A stretch of DNA of 64,000 bases, taken from the NCBI RefSeq assembly GCF_002270415.1, contig NZ_NNRI01000022.1, positions 1,116,001 to 1,180,000 on the forward strand, in the 5' to 3' direction. This document shows positions 45,478 through 54,880 of the stretch, piece after piece. Position 1 is the first letter of the stretch. Each line of letters opens with the position of its first letter. The translations under genes and the position numbers were made by a program. The notes under the pieces are model-generated. The model was not told the origin of the DNA and searched no databases. It was given only the letters and a program-made list of their open reading frames with translations. This stretch comes from Mesorhizobium sophorae. GTDB lineage: Bacteria > Pseudomonadota > Alphaproteobacteria > Rhizobiales > Rhizobiaceae.

Positions 45478-46320
45478 ATGGCCACGGTGGAACCGGGCAT
45501 CGCCCGTCACTATGACATATCGGGCCTGGAGGAGCGGATCATTGCCGCGCTCGCCGGTAGCGGCGTGGACGTTGCCAATCTGCGTGCAAGCGATCTTGAA
45601 GCGGTTGACGAATTTCACATTGGCGGCGTGGCCGCGACCATGGCACTCGTCGGGCAGATGGGGCTGAAGCCGGGGACAATGCTTCTCGACATCGGGTCTG
45701 GTGTCGGCGGGCCGGCCCGCTTTGTCGCCAACAATGTTGGCGCCGATGTTACCGGCATCGACCTCACGCAAAGCTATGTCGATATCGCGGTTAGCCTGTC
45801 CGAGCGAACCGGGATGGCGGGCAAGACGCGGTTCGTGCAAGGCAGTGCGCTGGACATGCCATTTGCGGATGCCAGCTTCGATGCGGCGGTCATCCTGCAT
45901 GTCGGCATGAACCTCCCTGACAAGCCGGGACTGATGAGCGAGGCTGCTCGCGTGCTGCGGCCGGGCGGCGTTTTCGCCGTCTACGATGTGATGCGGTTGA
46001 AGGACGGCGTGTTGACCTATCCGCTGCCATGGGCGTCTGATGAAACCATGTCCTTCGTTGCCACCCCGGACGACTATCGCTCGGCGGCCGTCGCCGCCGG
46101 GTTCTCCGTGATCGCCGAGCGGCCGCGCGGCGCCTTTGCCATCGAGTTCTTTGCCACGATGCGTGCGCGCCTGGCAGCCGCGCAAGCAGAAGGCAGCAAG
46201 CCGCCGCCCGGCGTTGGCCTCGTCATGGGCGACGACGCCCGCACCAAGATCGCCAATCTCACCGCCGCACTTGAAGGCGGCATTCTTGCACCCGTCGAAC
46301 TGCTCCTTCGTCTCGGTTGA
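45478..46320 (+). CDS. Class I SAM-dependent methyltransferase
   Basis: Cytosolic methyltransferase of 280 residues. The SAM-binding motif I is LLDIGSGVGGPARFVA near residue 70, with VTGIDLTQSYVDIA (motif II), GSALDMPFADASFDAAVILHVGMNL and RVLRPGGVFAVYDVMR following; the layout resembles UbiE/COQ5-type enzymes. It sits between preT and preA with gaps of 4 and 12 bases, so all three are co-transcribed. A methyltransferase is not part of the known reductive pyrimidine pathway, so the substrate is unknown. Confidence 0.9.
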   Translation: MATVEPGIARHYDISGLEERIIAALAGSGVDVANLRASDLEAVDEFHIGGVAATMALVGQMGLKPGTMLLDIGSGVGGPARFVANNVGADVTGIDLTQSYVDIAVSLSERTGMAGKTRFVQGSALDMPFADASFDAAVILHVGMNLPDKPGLMSEAARVLRPGGVFAVYDVMRLKDGVLTYPLPWASDETMSFVATPDDYRSAAVAAGFSVIAERPRGAFAIEFFATMRARLAAAQAEGSKPPPGVGLVMGDDARTKIANLTAALEGGILAPVELLLRLG

Positions 46321-46332
46321 AAGGGACCTGTC

Positions 46333-47646
46333 ATGGCAGACATCCGCAATAATTTCGTCGGCATCAAATCGCCCAATCCGTTCTGGCTGGCCTCGGCGCC
46401 GCCGACCGACAAAGCCTACAACGTCATCCGTGCCTTCAAGGCCGGCTGGGGCGGCGTTGTCTGGAAGACGCTTGGCGAGGAAGGCCCGCCGGTGGTCAAC
46501 GTCAACGGCCCGCGCTACGGCGCGATCTGGGGCGCCGACCGGCGATTGCTCGGTCTCAACAACATCGAGTTGATCACCGACCGCGACCTGCAGGTCAATC
46601 TGCGCGAGATCAAGCAGGTCAAGAAGGACTGGCCCGACCGCGCCATTGTCGTCTCGCTGATGGTGCCTTGCGTCGAGGAGAGCTGGAAGGCGATCCTGCC
46701 AGTGGTCGAGGAGACGGAAGCTGATGGCATCGAGCTCAATTTCGGCTGTCCGCACGGCATGTCGGAACGCGGCATGGGTGCCGCCGTCGGCCAGGTACCG
46801 GAATACATCGAAATGGTGGTGCGCTGGTGCAAGGCCAACACCCGCATGCCGGTCATCACCAAGCTGACGCCCAACATCACCGATGTGCGCAAGCCCGCGC
46901 GCGCCGCGCTTGCCGGCGGCACCGACGCGGTGTCCCTGATCAACACCATCAATTCGATCACCGGCGTCGACCTCGACAGTTTCGCGCCGCAGCCGACCAT
47001 CGACGGCAAGGGTTCGCATGGTGGCTATTGCGGCCCGGCGGTGAAGCCCATCGCCATGAACATGGTGGCCGAGATCGCGCGCGATCCCGAAACCCACGGC
47101 TTGCCGATCTCCGGTATCGGCGGCATCACCACCTGGCGCGACGCGGCCGAATTCATGGCGCTCGGCGCCGGCAATGTGCAGGTCTGCACGGCGGCGATGA
47201 CCTATGGCTTCAAGATCGTGCAGGAGATGATCGCCGGTCTCGAAAACTGGATGGACGAGAAGGGGCATGCCTCGCTCGACGACATTGTCGGCCGCGCCAC
47301 GCCCAACGTCACCGACTGGCAGTACCTCAACCTCAACTATGTCGCCAAGGCCCGTATCGACCAGGACGCCTGCATCAAATGCGGCCGCTGCCACATCGCC
47401 TGCGAGGACACGTCGCACCAGGCGATTACCAGCATGGTCGATGGCAAGAGGCATTTCGAGGTGATCGAGGCCGAGTGCGTCGGATGTAATCTATGCGTCA
47501 ACGTCTGCCCGGTCGAAAATTGCATCACCATGGAGCCGCTGGCGGCAGGCGCAATGGACCAGCGCACCGGCAAGCCGGTGTCGCCGATCTATGCCAACTG
47601 GACGACGCACCCGAACAACCCGATGGCCAAGGTGGCGGCGGAGTAG
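46333..47646 (+). CDS. preA: NAD-dependent dihydropyrimidine dehydrogenase subunit PreA
   Basis: FMN-dependent subunit of 437 residues where uracil or thymine is reduced. The first 340 residues form the dihydroorotate-dehydrogenase-like barrel (NPFWLASAPPTDKAYNVIRAFKAGWGGVVWKTLG, LNFGCPHGMSERGMG, SGIGGITTWRDAAEFMALGAGNVQVCTA). Two 4Fe-4S motifs close the chain (CIKCGRCHIACEDT and CVGCNLCVNVCPVENC). It works with PreT; the downstream pathway enzymes (dihydropyrimidinase, ureidopropionase) are not in this window. A terminator follows. Confidence 0.96.
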   Translation: MADIRNNFVGIKSPNPFWLASAPPTDKAYNVIRAFKAGWGGVVWKTLGEEGPPVVNVNGPRYGAIWGADRRLLGLNNIELITDRDLQVNLREIKQVKKDWPDRAIVVSLMVPCVEESWKAILPVVEETEADGIELNFGCPHGMSERGMGAAVGQVPEYIEMVVRWCKANTRMPVITKLTPNITDVRKPARAALAGGTDAVSLINTINSITGVDLDSFAPQPTIDGKGSHGGYCGPAVKPIAMNMVAEIARDPETHGLPISGIGGITTWRDAAEFMALGAGNVQVCTAAMTYGFKIVQEMIAGLENWMDEKGHASLDDIVGRATPNVTDWQYLNLNYVAKARIDQDACIKCGRCHIACEDTSHQAITSMVDGKRHFEVIEAECVGCNLCVNVCPVENCITMEPLAAGAMDQRTGKPVSPIYANWTTHPNNPMAKVAAE

Positions 47647-47662
47647 GGGCAGCCATTCGTCG

Positions 47663-47692
47663 AAAAAAGCGGCGTCTTCGGGCGCCGTTTTT
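47663..47692 (+). terminator. Intrinsic terminator after preA
   Basis: AAAAA-G-CGGCG ... CGCCG-TTTTT stem with a one-base bulge and a loop around TCTTCGGG, followed by TTTTTCATTTTT. It lies 17 bases past the preA stop and ends the preT-methyltransferase-preA unit. Confidence 0.85.
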
Positions 47693-47758
47693 CATTTTTC
47701 CTATTGAAGATATGAATCATCCACGATAAAAATTATCCATGAATTGGAGGTCGACACA

Positions 47759-48277
47759 ATGAAGCTGGGCGAGGGCGTTGAAGCAGCCATCCACTGCGCC
47801 GCCATGCTGGCCGGCGTCGAGGGTGAAGCGACGATGCCGGGCGCTGCACTGGCGGAGGCCTTTGGCTTGTCGCCGAGCTACCTCCTGAAACATCTCAACA
47901 TGCTGAGCGCGGCGCGCATCCTGGAATCGGTGCCGGGGCCGGCGGGGGGCTACCGGCTGGCTCGGCCGGCCGCGCGCATAACGCTGCTCGATATCGTGCT
48001 TGCCGTCGAAGGGCGCGAGCCGGCCTTCCGTTGTGGCGAGATCCGCCGCAACGGTCCGACCACACTAGACGCCTCGGCTTATGTCAAACCCTGCGGCATC
48101 AATATCGCGATGCTGAAGGCCGAGAAGGCCTATCGCGCCGCACTCGCCGAGGCAAAGCTGTCCGACATCGTGGCGGAATATGTGACCGATGCCGATCCGC
48201 GTTCGGTCGCTGCCGGCTGCGCCTTCGTGGCGCGCCACCAGCGGCCGCAGAAATCCAGTTCAACCAAGCAAGCGTAG
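47759..48277 (+). CDS. Rrf2-family transcriptional regulator
   Basis: Regulator of 172 residues with an Rrf2-type winged helix (AIHCAAMLAGVEGEATMPGAALAEAFGLSPSYLLKHLNML, GPAGGYRLARPAARITLLDIVLAVEG). Cysteines follow at CGEI, KPCGIN and, later, AGCAF; the spacing does not match the usual IscR cluster site, so redox sensing is possible but unproven. GGAGGT lies seven bases before the ATG. The next gene encodes an AhpD-like protein 11 bases downstream, and this pair recurs in proteobacteria, so the regulator probably controls it. Confidence 0.9.
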   Translation: MKLGEGVEAAIHCAAMLAGVEGEATMPGAALAEAFGLSPSYLLKHLNMLSAARILESVPGPAGGYRLARPAARITLLDIVLAVEGREPAFRCGEIRRNGPTTLDASAYVKPCGINIAMLKAEKAYRAALAEAKLSDIVAEYVTDADPRSVAAGCAFVARHQRPQKSSSTKQA

Positions 48278-48288
48278 AGGACATCAAG

Positions 48289-48747
48289 ATGAAACAGAGG
48301 CTGCAATTTTTCGCCAAGGCGCCGGAGGTCATGAAGGCGGTGTCGGCGCTCAACAAGGCGGTCGACGAATGCGGGCTCGAGGTGAGCCTGCTGCACCTGA
48401 TCAAATTGCGGGCATCGCAGATCAATGGCTGCTCGTTCTGCGTCGAGATGCATAGCCGCGAGGCCAGGCGCGACGGCGAGACCGAACAACGGCTTTATCT
48501 GGTTTCGGCCTGGAAGGAATCGCCGCTGTTTTCCGAGCGTGAGCGCGCCGCCTTCGCCTGGACCGAGGCCGTTACCCTGATCGCTGACAATGGCGTGTCG
48601 GACGAACTCTATGCAAAGACGCTCCAGCATTTCTCGGAAGAGGAACTGGTCAAGCTGTCGGTTGCGCTCGGCATGATCAACACCTGGAACCGGCTTTGCA
48701 TCCCGTTCCAGGCCATTCACCCGATGCCGGCGGCCAAGGCTGCCTGA
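48289..48747 (+). CDS. Carboxymuconolactone decarboxylase / AhpD-like protein
   Basis: Protein of 152 residues with the AhpD core LIKLRASQINGCSFCVEMHSREAR: the CxxC-xxx-H set is the peroxidase-related active site of AhpD. The second half (AFAWTEAVTLIADNGVSDELYAKTLQHFSEEELVKLSVALGMINTWNRL) is also typical. It probably takes part in peroxide or thiol protection rather than aromatic decarboxylation, because the CxxC pair is kept. It is co-transcribed with the Rrf2 gene and followed by a hairpin. Confidence 0.92.
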   Translation: MKQRLQFFAKAPEVMKAVSALNKAVDECGLEVSLLHLIKLRASQINGCSFCVEMHSREARRDGETEQRLYLVSAWKESPLFSERERAAFAWTEAVTLIADNGVSDELYAKTLQHFSEEELVKLSVALGMINTWNRLCIPFQAIHPMPAAKAA

Positions 48748-48764
48748 TTGTCCTCTTTTTGTTT

Positions 48765-48791
48765 GGAGCGCCGTCGTGGAGGCGGCGCTCC
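48765..48791 (+). terminator. Hairpin after the AhpD-like gene
   Basis: Perfect nine-base stem GGAGCGCCG / CGGCGCTCC with a nine-base loop, 17 bases past the stop. A T-rich run precedes rather than follows it, so it is a probable but not textbook terminator. Confidence 0.6.
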
Positions 48792-48882
48792 AATATAGTT
48801 TGCGGCGGCCTTGAGGGCCGCTGCCATTGCCCGGGTGGGCGGTTCCATAGTGACTGCGGCCCGACGGCATCGATCTTAAATC

Positions 48883-48908
48883 GGAACCAATCGAGCCGTT
48901 GATGCATT
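48883..48908 (+). promoter_or_regulatory. EcfG-type general stress promoter for the glycosyltransferase gene
   Basis: GGAAC at 48883-48887, a 19-base spacer and TT at 48907-48908 (the -10 reads CATT against CGTT). It lies 35 bases before the ATG at 48943, a sensible leader. In alphaproteobacteria this -35/-10 pair is read by the EcfG/RpoE2 stress sigma factor. Confidence 0.55.
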
Positions 48909-48942
48909 TCGCACCTGTATGCCGAGCATCCCGGGACGAAAT

Positions 48943-50004
48943 ATGAAAATTGCGCATGTCGCGCCGCTTTTTGAATCGGTGCCGCCCAGACTTTATGGTG
49001 GCACCGAACGCATCGTCTCGTACCTGACCGAAGCGCTGGTTGATCTTGGCCATGAGGTGACCCTGTTTGCCAGTGGCGACAGCCAGACCTCCGCGAAGCT
49101 GGTCGCCGGCAGGGAATGCGCGCTTCGCCTCGATCCCCGCCCGCTCAAATCCGAGATTGCGGCGCATCTTTCGATGCTTGCCGAGGTGCGGAAACGGGCG
49201 CGAGAGTTTGACGTCATTCACTTCCACCTCAGCCACTTCCTGCACTTTTCCTTCTTCCAGGACATGGCGGAGCGGACAGTGACGACGCCGCATGGCAGGC
49301 TGGACTATGTCGACTTGGCGCCGGCCTATGAACGGTTCCCGCGCTTCCCGATGATTTCCATTTCGCGCAGCCAGAAGTCAGGCCTTGCGAGGGCCAACTG
49401 GCTGGCAACGATCCACCACGGACTGCCGACCGGTGTTTACGAACCGACGTTCGAGACCAAGGCGCAAGAACCCTATCTTGCCTTCCTCGGCCGGTTGTCA
49501 CGCGACAAACGACCGGATCGCGCCATCGAGATCGCCTTGCGCTCCGGGCTCAAGCTGAAGCTTGCGGCAAAGATCGGCGACGACGACCGAGCATATTTCC
49601 ACGAGGTGGTCGAGCCTTTGATTGACGGCGATCGCATCGACTATGTCGGCGAGATCGAGGAGGACCAGAAGGCGGAATTTCTTGGCAACGCGGCCGGCCT
49701 GCTGTTCCCGATCGACTGGCCGGAGCCGTTCGGCCTTGCCGCCATCGAGGCAATGGCCTGCGGCACGCCGGTGATCGCCTGGAATTGCGGCGCGCTGCCC
49801 GAGATCATCGATCAAGGCGTCACCGGCTTTATCGCGGATTCGATGGATAGCGCGGTCGCCGCGGTGCCGGACTTACTGCAGCTCGACAGGCGAAAGGTGA
49901 GGGGCGTCTTCGAAAAGCGGTTTTCCGCCAGAAGAATGGCCGGCGACTACCTGGCCGCCTATGCGCGCCTGCTCGGTGTCCCGAGCGAGGCGAAGGCGTC
50001 GTGA
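48943..50004 (+). CDS. Glycosyltransferase family 4 protein
   Basis: Cytosolic transferase of 353 residues. The N-terminal fold starts MKIAHVAPLFESVPPRLYGGTERIVSYLTEALVDLGHEVTLFASGD and the nucleotide-sugar half has YLAFLGRLSRDKRPDRAIEIA and FPIDWPEPFGLAAIEAMACGTPVIAW, the family E-x7-E motif. A GGGA lies upstream of the ATG. It precedes the debranching-enzyme gene by 50 bases and carries an EcfG-like promoter. Donor and acceptor are unknown; its position beside debranching and trehalose genes suggests glycan or compatible-solute metabolism under stress. Confidence 0.92.
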   Translation: MKIAHVAPLFESVPPRLYGGTERIVSYLTEALVDLGHEVTLFASGDSQTSAKLVAGRECALRLDPRPLKSEIAAHLSMLAEVRKRAREFDVIHFHLSHFLHFSFFQDMAERTVTTPHGRLDYVDLAPAYERFPRFPMISISRSQKSGLARANWLATIHHGLPTGVYEPTFETKAQEPYLAFLGRLSRDKRPDRAIEIALRSGLKLKLAAKIGDDDRAYFHEVVEPLIDGDRIDYVGEIEEDQKAEFLGNAAGLLFPIDWPEPFGLAAIEAMACGTPVIAWNCGALPEIIDQGVTGFIADSMDSAVAAVPDLLQLDRRKVRGVFEKRFSARRMAGDYLAAYARLLGVPSEAKAS

Positions 50005-50054
50005 GCAGCGACGCGCTCGATCTATGGGAATGAAACGACAGGGATTTGTGACGA

Positions 50055-52215
50055 ATGGCCCAACTCGATGAGCGCCAACTCGATCCCGCCGTCGCGCTTG
50101 CATCGCTCGACGCGACCGCGCCTCGTGAGCCGCACCGGCTGTTTGCGCTCAAACAGGGCGACTGCTTTGCGGTTGCCGATGCCTATGGCGACATACGCGG
50201 CGCCGGCGACGGTTTTTCCGCGACGACACACGGGTGCTGTCCGAGTTCCGGCTGACCGTCGGCGGCAGGCAGACATCGCTGCTTGGCGCCTCGCTCAGCC
50301 AGGACAATGTGCTGTTCACCACCAACCTGACCAATCTGCCGATGGCGAGCGCCAGCGGTCGCGACATTCCACAGGGCGCAATTCACGTCGAACGCGTCCG
50401 GCTGCTCTGGCAGGACAGACTGTTCGAACGCATCACCCTTTCCAACTACAGTCGGGAGACCTCGACGATCGGCGTTTCCCTGCATTTTGCCGCCGATTTC
50501 CGTGACATGTTCGAAGTGCGCGGCTCGACACGGCTGCGGCGCGGTATGACGCATGTGGCCGAGATGGATGCGACATCCGTCCTGCTGCGCTACGACGGCT
50601 TGGACGGGTTGGCGCGCGCATCGGCGATATCGTTCTCGCAGGCGCCCGATCAACTGACAGCCGACCGCGCCGATTTCTTGCTTGCGGTGACCAAGCGCAG
50701 CAGCAGTGTGCTCTATGTCGAGGTCGGTTCCGAGGTGGCGGATGCGCCCGATCGCGACCGTTTCCGCGCCGCCGCCGCCGGGCCCGCTTTGGCATGCGGG
50801 CCAAGCGCCGCCATGGCGCGACGGTGCACAGTTCCGGTCGCGTCTTCAACGACTGGGTCGAGCGCGCCCGCGCCGATGTCGCGCTGTTGACCACTGAGCT
50901 TGCGACCGGACCTTATCCTTATGCCGGCATCCCCTGGTTCTCGACGGCGTTCGGCCGTGACGGCGTCATCTCGGCGCTGCAGATGCTCTGGCTCAATCCC
51001 GGCCTGGCGCGGGGCGTGCTGGCCTTCCTGGCCCAGCATCAGGCGACGGAGACGTCGCCGTTCAGCGATTCGCAGCCGGGCAAGATCATGCATGAGACCC
51101 GCAAGGGCGAGATGGCGGCGCTGCGGGAGCTTCCATTCGGCCGCTACTATGGCGGCGTCGATACGACGCCGCTCTATATCCATCTCGCCTGTGCCTATGC
51201 AGATCGTACCGGCGACATGGCGTTCATCGACAGCCTGTGGCCGTCGGTGTGCGCGGCGGCCGAATGGACGGAGGAGGCGGGCCGCGAGACCGGATTTGTG
51301 ACCTACCAGCGGGCTGCCGATTCAGGCCTCGCCAACCAAGGCTGGAAGGACAGCTTCGATTCCGTCTTTCATGCCGATGGCCGCATCCCCAAGGGTCCGA
51401 TCGCGCTGGTCGAGGTGCAAGGCTATGTCTTTGCCGCCTTCCGGGGGCTGGCGGCGCTTGCCCGTCGTCGTGGCGAGGACGAGAGAGCCGACCACTGGGA
51501 CAGTCTCGCCGAGGCCATGCGAGCCGCGGTGGAACGCGATTTCTGGCTCGACGACCTCGGCTTCTATGCCCTTGCGATCGACGGTGCCGGCGAGCCCTGC
51601 AAGGTGCGGACCTCGAATGCGGGCCATCTCCTCCTTGTCGGGCTTCCCGAGCCGGCGCGGGCGCAAATGGTCGCCGATCAGCTGCTTTCCGCCTCCTTCC
51701 ATTCCGGCTGGGGGCTGAGGACGCTTGCCGACGATTCTGTGTTCTTCAACCCGATGTCGTACCACAATGGCTCGATCTGGCCGCATGACACCGCCATGTG
51801 CGGCGCCGGCCTGGCGCGCTATGGCGAGCGCGACAGCGTGGTGCGCCTGATGAGCGGCACGTTCGAATCCGCTGTCCATTTCAACATGCGGCTGCCCGAA
51901 CTGTTCTGCGGTTTTACCCGCGCACCGGGCGAAGCGCCGATCGCCTATCCCGTCGCTTGCCTGCCGCAAGCATGGTCGGCGGGATCCGCCTTCATGCTGA
52001 TGCAGGCCTGCCTCGGCCTGGAAATCGATGGCTGGGATGGCGAAATCCGCGTCACCCGTCCGAGGCTGCCGATCGGTATCGACACACTCACGCTGCGACA
52101 TCTGGGCGTCGGCGAAAGGGTGGTCGATCTCACATTCCAGCGTGTCGGCGACCGGGTCGTCGCTTTCCTGGCCGACCGGCATGAAGGCCTGGTGCCGCTC
52201 ATCGTCAGAACATAA
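50055..52215 (+). pseudogene. Glycogen debranching enzyme-like protein (amylo-alpha-1,6-glucosidase family) with two frameshifts
   Basis: One enzyme is spread over three frames. Frame one runs from ATG 50055 to the T-run at 50213-50217 (GDGF); frame two from there to about 50780 (RDDTRVLSEFRLTVGG...); frame three to 52215 (RFGMRAKRRHGATVHSSGRVFNDW...). Each switch is a single missing base: five Ts where six would read GDGFFRDDTRVL, and one C missing in the GC run near 50771-50785. The second domain keeps the catalytic core (GIPWFSTAFGRDGVISALQMLW, FFNPMSYHNGSIWPHDTAM). Joined, it would be about 720 residues of the trehalose-cluster GDE family. It is either a recent pseudogene or has sequencing errors. 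Confidence 0.85.
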
Positions 52216-52232
52216 TGCGAGCCAGATTGGCT

Positions 52233-52257
52233 GGAACCGATCGCTGCTTTGTGCGTT
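52233..52257 (+). promoter_or_regulatory. EcfG-type general stress promoter upstream of otsA
   Basis: GGAAC (52233-52237), a spacer of exactly 16 bases and CGTT (52254-52257) match the EcfG/RpoE2 consensus at every key base. It lies about 105 bases before the otsA ATG, just after the debranching-enzyme stop. Trehalose genes are known members of this regulon in rhizobia, so control of otsAB by general stress is well supported, though not proven. Confidence 0.75.
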
Positions 52258-52361
52258 GCACAATACGGGTCCGGGCGCCGACCAGGTTGCCGGCGGACAG
52301 TTTCTAATCGGAAACACGAACAAAAAGGCCGCCGAACGGCCTGAGGTGAGTTGGCATTCCA

Positions 52362-54143
52362 ATGACAGATTATGGTGCGGATCTGCTCTGGGTTCTGATC
52401 CTCGCGAGCCTCGGTCTCTCCGCTCTTGCCGTTTTCTTCTCCATATCGCGGCAACGCCGCAGCCACCCTCCAACGGTTGCACATCCAGCCGGCGAGGACG
52501 TGGCCGCGGAAGCGGCGCGCAAGGTGATACGGGAGTTCGAAAAGAACGGCCAATCAGCCGATGCCGCCCTGGTGACGTGGTCGCCCGAGACATTGCGCAA
52601 GATCCTGGCTGACGATCTGCCCGATGCGCAGGTCATCGTGGTCTCCAACCGCGAACCGTACATCCACAACGTCAGAGGCAATGGCGTGGAACTGCTCGTG
52701 CCGGCCAGCGGGCTGGTTTCGGCGCTGGAGCCGATCACCCGCGCCTGCGCTGGCACCTGGATAGCCTATGGCGGCGGCACCGCAGACCGTCTCATGGTCG
52801 ACGAGGACGACCGGGTCCAGGTGCCGCCCGGCAATCCGTCCTACACGCTGCGCCGGGTCTGGCTGACGGAGGAGGAGCATCAGGGCTACTATCTCGGCTT
52901 TGCCAATGAGGGCCTGTGGCCACTTTGCCATATCGCCTTCACCCGGCCGATCTTTCGCGCCTCGGACTGGGAGGCCTATGAAGCCGTAAACCGGAAGTTC
53001 GCCGATACGGTGGTGGCCGAAGCACACAACGAGCGACCGATCGTGCTGGTCCAGGACTACCACTTCGCGCTGCTGCCGCGGATGATCCGCGAGCGTCTGC
53101 CAGAGGCGATCGTCATCACCTTCTGGCACATCCCGTGGCCGAACTCGGAAGTCTACAGCATCTGTCCATGGCGTGAGCGCATCCTCGAAGGACTACTCGG
53201 CAGCTCGATCATCGGTTTCCACACCCAGTTCCATGCCAACAATTTCACCGAGAGTGTAGATCGCTTCCTGGAAAGCCGCATCGAGCGGGCGGATGCGGCC
53301 ATCTCCTATGGCGGGCAGACGACGCTGGTGCACGCCTATCCCATCTCGATAGAGTGGCCGGCGGACCTTCTGGCAAGATTGCCTGATGTCGATGACTGCC
53401 GCGTCCGCCTGCGTGCCAGGTTCGGATTGAAAGCGGATGTGAAGCTGGGTGTCGGCGTCGAACGTCTCGACTACACCAAGGGCATCTTGGACCGCTTTCA
53501 AGCGCTGGACGAATTGTTCAAGCGATACCCGGAATGGATCGGAAAGCTGGTCTTTCTGCAGATCGCGGCACCCAGTCGCGGCACGCTCCCGGCCTACAGG
53601 CAGCTCCACGACGAATGCCACCGTTATGCTGAAGAGCTCAACGAGCGCTATGGCAGCGATGGCTACAGGCCGGTGATCATGGTGGCCGAACATCACACGC
53701 AGGAACAGGTCTATGAGATCTATCGTGCCGCCGACATCTGCATGGTCACCAGCCTGCATGACGGCATGAACCTGGTCGCAAAGGAATTCGTTGCGGCGCG
53801 CAACGACGAACAGGGCGTCTTGATGCTCAGCACATTCGCCGGTGCCTCGCGCGAATTGCTGGAGGCGCTGATCGTCAACCCCTACGATGCCGCCATGATG
53901 AGCGAGGCACTGCTGCAGGCGCTGACGATGACGCCGGATGAGCAGCGCGAGCGCATGCGGCCGATGCGGCAGATGGTCCGCGACAACAACGTCTATCGCT
54001 GGGCCGGCAGCATGCTTCTGGACGCGGCACGCTTGCGCAAGCGCGGTGACGTCGATCGGGCAACCGGCACTGGCGACCGACAGCCTCCAAGCGCCGACAA
54101 TGTCGTTTCCATGTTCGAGCGCAAACGGCTGGCAATGTCATGA
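52362..54143 (+). CDS. otsA: Trehalose-6-phosphate synthase (GT20)
   Basis: Enzyme of 593 residues that joins UDP-glucose and glucose-6-phosphate. It is longer than the standard 460-residue OtsA because of an N-terminal membrane segment (LLWVLILASLGLSALAVFFSI) and linker of about 95 residues. The GT20 core follows: VIVVSNREPYIHN, VLVQDYHFALLP, TFWHIPWPNSEVYSICPWRE, GFHTQFHANNF, GVGVERLDYTKGI and TSLHDGMNLVAKEFVAAR. The membrane anchor suggests a synthase held at the inner membrane. The stop overlaps the otsB start by four bases. Confidence 0.94.
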   Translation: MTDYGADLLWVLILASLGLSALAVFFSISRQRRSHPPTVAHPAGEDVAAEAARKVIREFEKNGQSADAALVTWSPETLRKILADDLPDAQVIVVSNREPYIHNVRGNGVELLVPASGLVSALEPITRACAGTWIAYGGGTADRLMVDEDDRVQVPPGNPSYTLRRVWLTEEEHQGYYLGFANEGLWPLCHIAFTRPIFRASDWEAYEAVNRKFADTVVAEAHNERPIVLVQDYHFALLPRMIRERLPEAIVITFWHIPWPNSEVYSICPWRERILEGLLGSSIIGFHTQFHANNFTESVDRFLESRIERADAAISYGGQTTLVHAYPISIEWPADLLARLPDVDDCRVRLRARFGLKADVKLGVGVERLDYTKGILDRFQALDELFKRYPEWIGKLVFLQIAAPSRGTLPAYRQLHDECHRYAEELNERYGSDGYRPVIMVAEHHTQEQVYEIYRAADICMVTSLHDGMNLVAKEFVAARNDEQGVLMLSTFAGASRELLEALIVNPYDAAMMSEALLQALTMTPDEQRERMRPMRQMVRDNNVYRWAGSMLLDAARLRKRGDVDRATGTGDRQPPSADNVVSMFERKRLAMS

Positions 54144-54880
54144 GCGGGACTCTGCGAAAGCCACAGACTGTGCTGGCCGGCGAATGGGCGCTGTTCCTCG
54201 ACATTGACGGCACCCTGCTGGAACATGCCGAACACCCGGACGCCGTCTCGGTCAGCGCCGAGCTTCGCTCTTTGCTGCAAGGCCTGGATCACAAGTTAAA
54301 CGGGGCATTGGCTGTTATCACGGGCCGCTCGGTTGCAGCCGTGGATCAGCTTTTTCAGCCCTTGAAGCTGCGCGCGGCCGGGCTTTATGGCCTGGAACAC
54401 AGGCTCCTGCCGGATGACCAAGTCGAAGTCGCTGGAGAGCCGGCGGATATCGCGGCCCTTGCCGACGAGATTGAGTCCGAGCTCGGTCGTGGGCAAGCCT
54501 ATATCGAACGCAAGGGCCGGGTACTGGCCATCCACACGCGCGCTGCCCCGCATTTGCTTCCGCGCGCGACGCAGCTTGTCGAGCAGGCGCTGGCCAGCCT
54601 GCCCGAGGGCTACCGGGTGGTTGCCGGCAATGCCGGCGTGGAACTGTTGCCGCTCGAGGCAGCCAAGGGTGCCGCGATCCGGCGGTTCATGGGCATAGCG
54701 CCCTTCACAGGCCGCCGCCCGGTCTTCCTGGGCGACGACACGCCAGACGAAAACGGCTTCGAAGCCGTCAACGATGCCGGCGGCATATCGATACGGGTCA
54801 AACCCCCCGCGCATACCGCCGCGCGGTACGGCCTTGACGGCGTTGGCGAAACGCTCGCCTGGCTGAGGGGTCAACTTTAG
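54140..54880 (+). CDS. otsB: Trehalose-6-phosphate phosphatase
   Basis: HAD-superfamily phosphatase of 246 residues that releases trehalose from its 6-phosphate. Motif I is LFLDIDGTLLEHAEHPDAV (nucleophile Asp), motif II AVITGRSVAAVDQLF, and motifs III/IV lie in KGAAIRRFM and VFLGDDTPDENGFEAVN. Translation is probably coupled to otsA through the ATGA overlap. Trehalose protects against desiccation and osmotic stress, which fits the stress-type promoter upstream of the pair. Confidence 0.96.
   Translation: MSGTLRKPQTVLAGEWALFLDIDGTLLEHAEHPDAVSVSAELRSLLQGLDHKLNGALAVITGRSVAAVDQLFQPLKLRAAGLYGLEHRLLPDDQVEVAGEPADIAALADEIESELGRGQAYIERKGRVLAIHTRAAPHLLPRATQLVEQALASLPEGYRVVAGNAGVELLPLEAAKGAAIRRFMGIAPFTGRRPVFLGDDTPDENGFEAVNDAGGISIRVKPPAHTAARYGLDGVGETLAWLRGQL

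Noticed and set aside
45403..47454. 683-codon minus-strand frame over the methyltransferase and preA
   Set aside because: Shadow frame opposite clearly functional genes.
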